53,462 nt of DNA from the NCBI GenBank assembly GCA_900318915.1, contig ONMI01000057.1, positions 1 to 53,462 of the forward strand, given 5' to 3'. Of the stretch, positions 27,126 through 33,967 are shown piece after piece. The notes beneath the pieces are model-generated. The model was given only the letters and a program-made list of their open reading frames with translations, did no database searches and was not told where the DNA came from. This DNA comes from an uncultured Prevotellaceae bacterium (lineage in GTDB: Bacteria > Bacteroidota > Bacteroidia > Bacteroidales > Bacteroidaceae). The first letter of the stretch is position 1. Each line of letters starts with the position of its first letter. Made by a program: the position numbers and the translations under genes.

Positions 27126-27803
27126 TTATTCCATGAAAATAGGCAGCCCTTCGTCGCCCAGTCTCTTCAGCGGCCTGGCCGGAATCTTGCTCCAGCGCTC
27201 CACCGGTTTCACCTTGTCATCGAAGACATTATACTTGGTGCGCTGGCACTTGTTGGTGAGGAAGTTGTAGCTCACCTTCTCGCCGTCGCCCGTATTGCGT
27301 GCGAAGGAGTCGGTATCGAATCCAATCATGAAGAAGTCGCCCTTCTGGAATCGGAAGGTGCAGGAAGTTTCTCCTGCTGACCAGCCTCCGGCACTGGCGA
27401 AATTGTCCGTGGAGATGATGAGCGTTCCGCGCGGCGAGATGGTGACGGAATGGTCGTTGGTGACATACTCGTCGGAGAGTTCGAGTATGTCATCGTACTG
27501 GCGCCACTTGGTGTAGCCCTGTCCCGGAATGCCGAAATAGATGGCGAGTATAGGCTGGTTGAGATTTTTCTCATAGCCGTCGTCGCGGCGGAAGATACCC
27601 TTTTCGAAGTCGGGAATGGTGATGAGTGCCACATCGTCGACTCCGTCTTTGTTGAGGTCGCCGGTTGCGATTCCAGTGGTCCACCCTTTGGGTGTAATCT
27701 CTTCTATCGACGCCACTTTGGCGGGCAGAGACTGTGCTCCGGCTGCGAGTGGGAGCGAGAGCAGTGCTGCGAGGGCAGCTGTGCGAAATTTACGGGAAGT
27801 CAT
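27126..27803 (-). CDS. secreted protein with a calcium-binding/FG-GAP-like repeat
   Basis: 225 residues, signal peptide MTSRKFRTAALAALLSLPLAAGAQ, then WTTGIATGDLNKDGVDDVALITIPD, a DxNxDGxxD calcium-loop/FG-GAP-type element. Later segments (HSVTISPRGTLIISTDNF, CTFRFQKGDFFMIGFDTDSF) look like a beta-sandwich. I do not recognise a named family. It is probably periplasmic or surface and has its own promoter. Confidence 0.65.
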   Translation of the reverse strand: MTSRKFRTAALAALLSLPLAAGAQSLPAKVASIEEITPKGWTTGIATGDLNKDGVDDVALITIPDFEKGIFRRDDGYEKNLNQPILAIYFGIPGQGYTKWRQYDDILELSDEYVTNDHSVTISPRGTLIISTDNFASAGGWSAGETSCTFRFQKGDFFMIGFDTDSFARNTGDGEKVSYNFLTNKCQRTKYNVFDDKVKPVERWSKIPARPLKRLGDEGLPIFME

Positions 27804-27858
27804 ATTCTTATTGTTTTTTGATTAAAGGGGGTGAGATACACTATCATTCTTGACCCTA

Positions 27859-27890
27859 CAAAGATAAGGAAAATAGAGAGAAGTGCCAAA
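27859..27890 (-). promoter_or_regulatory. promoter of the 27126-27803 gene
   Basis: Minus strand TTTG (27890-27887), 20 bases, TATCTTTG (27866-27859): an exact match to the Bacteroidota consensus, 56 bases before the start codon. Confidence 0.8.
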
Positions 27891-27921
27891 AATATTTGAG
27901 TTTTTCCGGGATGGAGTATCT

Positions 27922-28056
27922 TTACAGGAACATCGTCATGTATACAGGAACCATCAGTGTCTCCTCATCCTTACGCAAATCCTTGGTGTAAACGAGATAG
28001 CGACTTTCTACGATTTGCGAATATTTCCGATATCCGTTTAGTCCGATTTTGGGCAT
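27922..28056 (-). CDS. small ORF of unknown function (44 residues)
   Basis: ATG 28056 to TAA 27922-27924; it starts MPKIGLNGYRKYSQIV and ends VPVYMTMFL. The composition is protein-like (RYLVYTKDLRKDEETL), and a TACCTTTA box lies just upstream (28060-28067 on the minus strand). It could be a genuine small protein or the start of a truncated gene at the edge of the recombinase region. I recognise no family. Confidence 0.3.
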   Translation of the reverse strand: MPKIGLNGYRKYSQIVESRYLVYTKDLRKDEETLMVPVYMTMFL

Positions 28057-28103
28057 AAAGGTAGTATTTATTTAGATTTTACGCAAATGTTTTTGATAAA
28101 AAT

Positions 28104-28202
28104 CTCCGAAAATACCGAAATCTTTCACCCAAATACCTCCGAAAATACCAAAATCTTTTGAGTAAAAACCTCCGAAAATACCGAAATCTTTTGGATAAAG
28201 TT
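28104..28202. repeat. three tandem 33-bp repeats
   Basis: Units begin at 28104, 28137 and 28170, each opening with CTCCGAAAATACC(G/A)AAATCT and closing with a variable A-rich tail. A degenerate TTTTTGATAAAAAT precedes them. They sit about 90 bases upstream of the recombinase gene. Confidence 0.85.
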
Positions 28203-28242
28203 GTACTGCCCTCTTTCAGTGGCCTGAAATGTCATGTTTGTG

Positions 28243-28270
28243 CGGCTGCAGATGGATACATTTGCAGCCG
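28243..28270. promoter_or_regulatory. inverted repeat in front of the recombinase gene
   Basis: CGGCTGCA / TGCAGCCG, a perfect 8-bp inverted repeat with a 12-base spacer. It abuts a TACCTTTT -7-like box (28271-28278) and ends 19 bases before the start codon. It is a candidate operator or RNA hairpin controlling the recombinase. Confidence 0.55.
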
Positions 28271-28289
28271 TACCTTTTTATGACATTCT

Positions 28290-29486
28290 ATGGCATCAGT
28301 AAAAGTAAAGTTCAGGGCCTCAGCGTCCGAGGGGCAGCCCGGCAGCCTCTACTACCAGATTATCCAGCAGCGCGTGGTGCGCCAAATCTCCACCGATTAT
28401 AAGCTGTATCCCCACGAATGGGACGCCGGTGCCGAGACCGTGGTTGTCGGCGGCGAACGGCAGCACTATCTCGCCGCCGTGAAGGAGCGGGCCGACTGGG
28501 ACGTGAGCCGGTTGAAGGCCGTGATAGCCACGCTCGAGACCGGCGGCCGCCGCTACACCGCCGACGAGGTAGTCACCGCCTTCCGCCGCCGCACGCAGGA
28601 AGCCTCGCTGTGCAACTACCTGCACAGCGCGATAGCCCACCTGCGGCAGATGGGACGCGAACGCACCGCCGAGACCTACACCTCGGCGCTGCGCAGCTTC
28701 ATGACCTACACCGAAGGCCGCGACCTGCCCCTCGACGGGGTGAGTTCCGCCCTGATGGAGCGCTACGAGGCATGGCTCCGGAGCCGCGGCGTGCGCATGA
28801 ACAGCAGTTCGTTCTACATGCGCATCCTGCGCGCCGTGTACAACCGCGCCGTGGAGGACGGGCTCACCCCGCAGCGCCACCCCTTCGCCCATGTCTACAC
28901 CGGTGTGGAGAAGACGGCGAAGCGGGCCGTGCCGCTGAAGACCATCAAGGCCCTAAAGCGCCTCGACCTGACCGGAAAGCCCCGGCTGGCGCTGGCGCGC
29001 GACCTCTTTCTGTTCAGTTTCTACACCCGCGGCATGTCGTTTGTCGACATGGCCTACCTGCGGCGAGGGCAGCTGCAGCGCGGTCTCCTCACCTACCGCC
29101 GCCGCAAGACCGGTCAGGAGCTCAGCATCCGCTGGGAGCGGTGCATGCAGCAGATTGTGGAAAAATATTCCACAGACTGCCTGGGCGACTATCTGCTGCC
29201 CATCATCCGCAGGGAGGGCGACGAGCGACGGCAGTATACAAACACCCTGCATGTGGTGAACCAGCGGCTGAAGCGGCTCAGCGAGCAGCTCCACCTGCTC
29301 CGCCCCCTCACCATGTATGTGGCGCGCCACTCCTGGGCCAGCGCCGCCCGCCAGCGTCATGTGCCCCTGTCGGTAATCAGCGAGGGCATGGGTCACGACT
29401 CCGAGGCCACCACGCAGATATACCTGGCCTCGCTGGAGACCACGGCAGTGGACGACGCCAACCGCATGCTGCTGTCGCTGCTGTAG
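28290..29486 (+). CDS. tyrosine site-specific recombinase (putative inversion enzyme)
   Basis: 398 residues, with the Bacteroidota integrase layout: arm-binding domain (about 1-90), SAM-like core-binding domain (about 100-200) and catalytic domain (about 215-395). Catalytic residues: R247 (FYTRGMS), K273 (RRKTGQ), R346 in the YVARHSW box (the first His of HxxR is Tyr343, as in many Bacteroidota enzymes), H369 (GMGHDSEATTQIY) and nucleophile Y378. The gene is intact and GC-rich like the core DNA. Its stop lies 30 bases before a perfect inverted repeat with a recombinase-like dyad, which suggests it flips that segment. Confidence 0.88.
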   Translation: MASVKVKFRASASEGQPGSLYYQIIQQRVVRQISTDYKLYPHEWDAGAETVVVGGERQHYLAAVKERADWDVSRLKAVIATLETGGRRYTADEVVTAFRRRTQEASLCNYLHSAIAHLRQMGRERTAETYTSALRSFMTYTEGRDLPLDGVSSALMERYEAWLRSRGVRMNSSSFYMRILRAVYNRAVEDGLTPQRHPFAHVYTGVEKTAKRAVPLKTIKALKRLDLTGKPRLALARDLFLFSFYTRGMSFVDMAYLRRGQLQRGLLTYRRRKTGQELSIRWERCMQQIVEKYSTDCLGDYLLPIIRREGDERRQYTNTLHVVNQRLKRLSEQLHLLRPLTMYVARHSWASAARQRHVPLSVISEGMGHDSEATTQIYLASLETTAVDDANRMLLSLL

Positions 29487-29544
29487 GAGAGGGAATTTGT
29501 TTTAGGGGGAGGGACGTTCTCTTCGGTAGAGAAGTATTATCCGA

Positions 29545-29575
29545 CAAAGATAATAAAAACCTTTGACTTTCCACA
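29545..29575 (-). promoter_or_regulatory. promoter inside the invertible segment, pointing left (OFF for BREX)
   Basis: Minus strand TGTG (29575-29572), 19 bases, TATCTTTG (29552-29545): good match to TTTG-N19-TAnnTTTG. In the present orientation it fires toward the 3' end of the recombinase gene. Inversion would move the -7 box to 29694-29701 on the plus strand, facing the BREX operon. Confidence 0.7.
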
Positions 29576-29609
29576 CCTTTTATCGTTTGACTTTCCACAC
29601 CTTTTATCG
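29562..29609. repeat. two perfect tandem 24-bp repeats in the inverton
   Basis: 29562-29585 and 29586-29609 are identical, each starting TTTGACTTTCCACACC and ending TTTTATCG. They overlap the -33 region of the minus-strand promoter and extend upstream of it, so they could bind a regulator or a recombination accessory factor. Confidence 0.85.
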
Positions 29610-29664
29610 CAAATAATTCCACAAGGATGTAAACTTTTACACCCTTGTTTAGCGAATCCTGGCT

Positions 29665-29687
29665 CTAAGGGCTGCTAATGCCCTTAG
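29665..29687. terminator. hairpin in the invertible segment
   Basis: CTAAGGGC / GCCCTTAG, perfect 8-bp stem with a 7-base loop. No T-run follows on either strand. It could weaken read-through from the recombinase into the BREX operon in the present orientation, or be a protein-binding site. Confidence 0.4.
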
Positions 29688-29817
29688 AATTAGAAGGTCC
29701 TCAAAAGAATACTTCTCTACCGAAGAGAAAGTTTCGGCGAAGACCATTTGCCAAGGGTAAAAATTGATGGTTCACTCTCGTAGTGTATTATAGGGTTAGG
29801 TCGCCTGCCGGAGCACT

Positions 29818-30267
29818 ATGGAGGGTGGATTTTACATTGTGTCAATGAATTTTCATCTGGCAACATATCTCTCAAAGCATCCGAAATACAAACTTGTATT
29901 CGACCTCTCATCCTCATTGGATGTGGAAAGTATTGATACGGGTGTCTTCCTTGCCAATGCTCTCAAGCGATGTGCACAAGAAGACCATCTTGACCTTTGT
30001 GCCAATGACGTTGTTCGAAAAATGATTGGTGAGTGTACCCACACCCACCCCCATTATGGACGCTACGTGGCATTGAGCAACATCGCCATTCTTTTTGAGC
30101 CAGCACTTTCGCTCAATCTTGAAACGATTATCGAACAAATATCCAAAGATATATTGCTCATTATACAGGCTGAAGGAGTAGTAGAAAATAGTTGTTTCTA
30201 TTTCCTCTCCCGTCAGTATAATTTATCCATCGATTTAAACAATCTTGATTATACCATCATAGACTAA
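29818..30267 (+). CDS. BrxF-like small protein of a BREX type 3-like system
   Basis: 149 residues (140 if ATG 29845 is used). The second half, YVALSNIAILFEPALSLNLE followed by a (S)KDILLIIQAEG strand, resembles the C-terminal part of BREX-3 BrxF, where a NxEILFdP..LkldP block precedes an LSRNR..V.AW strand. BrxF proteins have an N-terminal P-loop. No Walker A motif is visible here, so this would be a degenerate or inactive version. It is first in the operon, 13 bases before brxC, the place brxF takes in type 3 BREX. The name is inferred from position and a weak motif match. Confidence 0.5.
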   Translation: MEGGFYIVSMNFHLATYLSKHPKYKLVFDLSSSLDVESIDTGVFLANALKRCAQEDHLDLCANDVVRKMIGECTHTHPHYGRYVALSNIAILFEPALSLNLETIIEQISKDILLIIQAEGVVENSCFYFLSRQYNLSIDLNNLDYTIID

Positions 30268-30280
30268 TAAAACCAATCTT

Positions 30281-33200
30281 ATGAAATATAGAGAACTCAT
30301 TCAGTTCGAGCCCATCAACGAAGTCGTCAAGTTCGACCGATTGAAAAATGACGATTACCGCCGTTCGTTGGTTCGAGATTTTGTTTTTTCAACCACATAC
30401 GAGAAGGTCATCATCCCAGAATTGTGCAAGAATCTTGATTACACTGCCAGTTATGACACGTATGGACTACAAATAGTTGGTAATTATGGAACAGGTAAAT
30501 CCCACTTGATGTCACTTTTTTCACTCATCGCTGAAGACGAGCAATATTTACCTTTGGTGAAGAGCGACAAAGCCCGTCAAGTGCTTCACAATATTGCTGG
30601 AAAATACAAGGTTATCCGCTTTGAGTTGGGTAATGACGATGAGCTATGGCGTATTGTCTGCTATCAGATAGACCAGCAATTGAAGACATGGGGGATGAAC
30701 TATAGCATTTCCAATGACAAACTCCCCGACATGTATACCGACAAACTAAACCGCATGATGGCACAGTTTGAGAATTCTTTTCCCAACAAGGGCTTGATGA
30801 TAGTCATTGATGAGATGTTGTCCTACCTGAAAGGCCGCAGTGGCTCAGACAAGATTAATCGTGACCTTGCCGTTTTGCAGGCATTGGGCCAGATGAGCGA
30901 CCACACGAAATTCCGCATGGTGTTTGGTGTACAGGAGATGATTTACAACGCTCCTGAATTCCAGTTTGCTGCCGACATGCTGCAAAAGGTCAACGATCGC
31001 TTCCGTCAGATAGAGATTACTAAGCAGGATGTGCAGTTTGTCGTGCAACAGCGACTCCTTCACAAGGATGACAGGCAGAAAAATATTATCCGCCAGCATT
31101 TGAGCCAATTCACAGAGTTCTTTACAGACATGCATGCCCATCTGGAAGACTATGTGAATCTCTTTCCCGTAAACCCATCTTTCTTTGAGAACTTCCAGCA
31201 AATCAAGGTTCGGAAAAACCAACGAGAGGTGATGAGAACCCTGACACGCAAGTTTGAAGCCTTACTTGACGAGGATGTCCCATCAACACATCCTGGACTG
31301 ATATGCTACGATCATTATTGGGAAAATCTGAATGTACCAGGGATGATGACGGAAGCAGATGTGCGCCGTGTATCAGAAATCATGACCACTATCCATCAGA
31401 AGATTGACGAGAATTTCACCGCTGCACGCGCTAAGAAAGCACCTTTGGCCCATCGTATCGCCAACGCCTGTGCAATCAAGATTTTGCAAGACGATATTAC
31501 AAAGACCAACGGTGTGAGTGCTGAGAATCTCATCGATGATCTTTGCTACCTTGATGCTACCTGTCTCGACCGCGAGTTTCTGCTCGACACCATCAACACT
31601 GTGGCAAAACAGATTGTCACCGCGACTGATGGTCAATATTTTGAGAAAAACGAGACCAATCAGGAGTTCCATCTGCGTGTAGAAGGTGGTGTAAATTACG
31701 AACAGAAGATTAAAGACTTCGTGACCACCATGAGTGACGACAACAAAGACAGCCATTTCTTTATTTTTTTGGTTGAATACTTGCCTATCGATGTGGAGCA
31801 ATATCGGCGCGAATTCAAGATATTCCGTCATAGCATCAACTGGATAAGTCATAAGGTGATGCTCGATGGCTATATTTTCATGGGCAATCCAGCGGAGCGC
31901 AGTACCACACATCCACAGCAAAACTTCTACATCTATTTCATGCCTATTTTCAATAAGGCCAAAATAGAACATGGCGATGAATCCGACAGTGTCTATGTCC
32001 ATCTCGACAAGGTTAGCGATGAGATGAAAGAACTGGTTGAACTCTATGCCGCTGCAGAAGCTCTTTACGCCAGCGTAGATAGTTCACAGAAGCCATTCTA
32101 CCTGCAATATAAGAAACGCTACGAAGACAAACTGAAGCCAGTCTTCCAACGTGACTTCACGCAATGTACGGAGATTGTTTATCAAGGTGAGGTGCAACCC
32201 ATCAACCCGCAATTGATGACAGGTGGTTCCAAAGAACAGGTCATCAGCAAGATTGCCAGTACATTGTTGGAAGACTACTTCTGTCAGCAACTGCCCAATT
32301 ATCCAAAATTCACGCTTCTTCGTAATCCCATTACGACACAAAATCGTGGAGCCATGCTGAAAGGTGCACGGATGAAAATTGCCAATCCCGATTATAAAAA
32401 TAGTGATAGCGAAGCCATCCTTGCTGGTCTTGGTTTGCTACAAGACAATCAACTGAGCACAGAGGCATGCATTTATGCCATCAGTGTCAAGAATATGCTG
32501 GAAGCAAAAGGTGAAGGCCAAGTCTTGAACCGTGATGAGATTCTTCATCGTTTCTATAAGGAGTGGGAAGACGATTGGCGTACCAACGACTACGATATTG
32601 ACGCTGATTACGAATTCATGGTTCTCGCAGCCATGGTTGCATTGGGTGAGATAGAGATAGATTTTCCTGGTGGCACGAATATCAATGCTGCTAATCTTAA
32701 AAACATTGTCAATCTTCCAGATAACAGTTTTTACACATTCTCACATGTGCGCCAACCAAAAGGTATGAATGTTGCAGCCGTTCGCGAACTGTTCTTGGGC
32801 ATTGTAAAAAAGGACATGACCGCTCAACTTAATAATCGTGAGATATATGTAGATTTGGTGACCAAGGGTAAAGAACTTGCTGCAGAAGCGGTAAAGATGA
32901 GCCATACAGTTGGCAATGGAATTTTTCTTGAAAATATAGAGATTATGTCATCTATGGATGGCATGAGTTTGCGCAATCGTCTCCATGCGTTGTCTGGGCT
33001 TTGTGACAAGTTGCCGTCTTACGCTTCACCAGCAAAGATGCGCAATATTCCATGGACCGCCGACCAAATCAAACAAGTCACGGCTGTCAGGAAGGATATG
33101 GCTAAAATTAGCAAGACCCTATTATTCGTGGAAGATTTCCGTTCACGAATGAGTTATTTGAATCAAGCTCGTCAATATATGACTGACGAATCCATGAAAC

Positions 33201-33955
33201 AGCGAGTGGATGATGCCTTGTTGAAACTTAAAGATGTCATAAGCAAGATGAGCGACGAACAAATTGTAAATGCTTATCGCAAGGAATTAGACACGTTAAT
33301 GGGAGAATACGCTGATTGGTATCTGAGTGAATATAACCGTCTTCATATCAATGCATTCCAAGATACAGAGAAGAGAAAAATTATCAACAGTCCCGAGAAA
33401 AAGATTTGTGATGCCATCTGCGGTGCCGACCATGACAAAGGTTATTTCTCTGTTTCTGCACAATATGGCGAATGGACGAGAAAAATGTCATCTCTTACCG
33501 TAGGCAGCAGTGCTGTGACTCGTGAGTCAATCCTCCGTGTTCCCTATCAAGGCTTCAATCCTTTACATTTTGCTGGCAAGCAATTGCCTAAAATTGCCGA
33601 TTTGAGCGAAGAGTTGAACAGCATCTTTGAGAATGTAGACAAATCCCTGCATCAGATATTGAAAGACGAGACCCTTCTTGCCAACAAGGATATTCTCGAC
33701 GATAGTGAACAGGGGCTTCTTCACCGTTTCAATACCGATGCAGAACAGCTCTCACCCCTTAACGCGGAGCGTTTAGTGGAGATTGTGGGTAAGTTACACC
33801 AAGGTATAAATAAAATTGTCATCAGTAGTGATGCCATTCGTCAGGTGCTGAACCGACCAATGACTCCAGAAGATGCAATTAAGGCATTCAAGCAATACAT
33901 CAACTCTTTGACTGTAGGTAGCAAAAGTGAGAACATACGTATCATATTAAAATAA
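30281..33955 (+). CDS. brxC: BREX type 3-like ATPase BrxC (DUF6079)
   Basis: 1224 residues. BrxC/PglY is the large AAA-like ATPase needed for BREX phage exclusion and host methylation. The start YRELIQFEPINEVVKF and the block GLQIVGNYGTGKSHLMSLFS (Walker A 67-74) are characteristic of the BREX-3/DUF6079 subgroup. Walker B is GLMIVIDEMLSYL (DE at 177-178). The remainder is largely helical, as in the family. The full length is intact. It is 13 bases after the BrxF-like gene and 12 before the methyltransferase gene. Codon use is more AT-rich than in the flanking core genes, which suggests transfer. Confidence 0.88.
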   Translation: MKYRELIQFEPINEVVKFDRLKNDDYRRSLVRDFVFSTTYEKVIIPELCKNLDYTASYDTYGLQIVGNYGTGKSHLMSLFSLIAEDEQYLPLVKSDKARQVLHNIAGKYKVIRFELGNDDELWRIVCYQIDQQLKTWGMNYSISNDKLPDMYTDKLNRMMAQFENSFPNKGLMIVIDEMLSYLKGRSGSDKINRDLAVLQALGQMSDHTKFRMVFGVQEMIYNAPEFQFAADMLQKVNDRFRQIEITKQDVQFVVQQRLLHKDDRQKNIIRQHLSQFTEFFTDMHAHLEDYVNLFPVNPSFFENFQQIKVRKNQREVMRTLTRKFEALLDEDVPSTHPGLICYDHYWENLNVPGMMTEADVRRVSEIMTTIHQKIDENFTAARAKKAPLAHRIANACAIKILQDDITKTNGVSAENLIDDLCYLDATCLDREFLLDTINTVAKQIVTATDGQYFEKNETNQEFHLRVEGGVNYEQKIKDFVTTMSDDNKDSHFFIFLVEYLPIDVEQYRREFKIFRHSINWISHKVMLDGYIFMGNPAERSTTHPQQNFYIYFMPIFNKAKIEHGDESDSVYVHLDKVSDEMKELVELYAAAEALYASVDSSQKPFYLQYKKRYEDKLKPVFQRDFTQCTEIVYQGEVQPINPQLMTGGSKEQVISKIASTLLEDYFCQQLPNYPKFTLLRNPITTQNRGAMLKGARMKIANPDYKNSDSEAILAGLGLLQDNQLSTEACIYAISVKNMLEAKGEGQVLNRDEILHRFYKEWEDDWRTNDYDIDADYEFMVLAAMVALGEIEIDFPGGTNINAANLKNIVNLPDNSFYTFSHVRQPKGMNVAAVRELFLGIVKKDMTAQLNNREIYVDLVTKGKELAAEAVKMSHTVGNGIFLENIEIMSSMDGMSLRNRLHALSGLCDKLPSYASPAKMRNIPWTADQIKQVTAVRKDMAKISKTLLFVEDFRSRMSYLNQARQYMTDESMKQRVDDALLKLKDVISKMSDEQIVNAYRKELDTLMGEYADWYLSEYNRLHINAFQDTEKRKIINSPEKKICDAICGADHDKGYFSVSAQYGEWTRKMSSLTVGSSAVTRESILRVPYQGFNPLHFAGKQLPKIADLSEELNSIFENVDKSLHQILKDETLLANKDILDDSEQGLLHRFNTDAEQLSPLNAERLVEIVGKLHQGINKIVISSDAIRQVLNRPMTPEDAIKAFKQYINSLTVGSKSENIRIILK

Positions 33956-33967
33956 GACACATTCGCC

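Larger units (their letters stand above)
29517..29729. repeat. invertible element: 22-bp perfect inverted repeats flanking 169 bp
   Basis: Arms at 29517-29538 and 29708-29729 are exact reverse complements. Each arm holds TTCTCT-TCGGT-AGAGAA (perfect 6-bp dyad around a 5-bp asymmetric core) plus GTATT on the inner side. This is the form of a tyrosine-recombinase core site, and opposite orientation of the two cores predicts inversion. Inside are two tandem 24-bp repeats, a promoter, an imperfect palindrome (29621-29648) and an 8-bp hairpin (29665-29687). The element separates the recombinase from the BREX operon. Confidence 0.85.

Noticed and set aside
28290-29486. Recombinase as integrase of a prophage or conjugative element
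   Set aside because: No phage structural, mobilisation or conjugation genes in the window, and a matching inverted repeat lies right beside it, so local inversion is the better explanation.
29581-29589. Plus-strand TATCGTTTG as a BREX promoter in the present orientation
   Set aside because: The box has a 3-base instead of 2-base spacer, and the nearest upstream TTTG is only 15 bases away; a poor match to the consensus.
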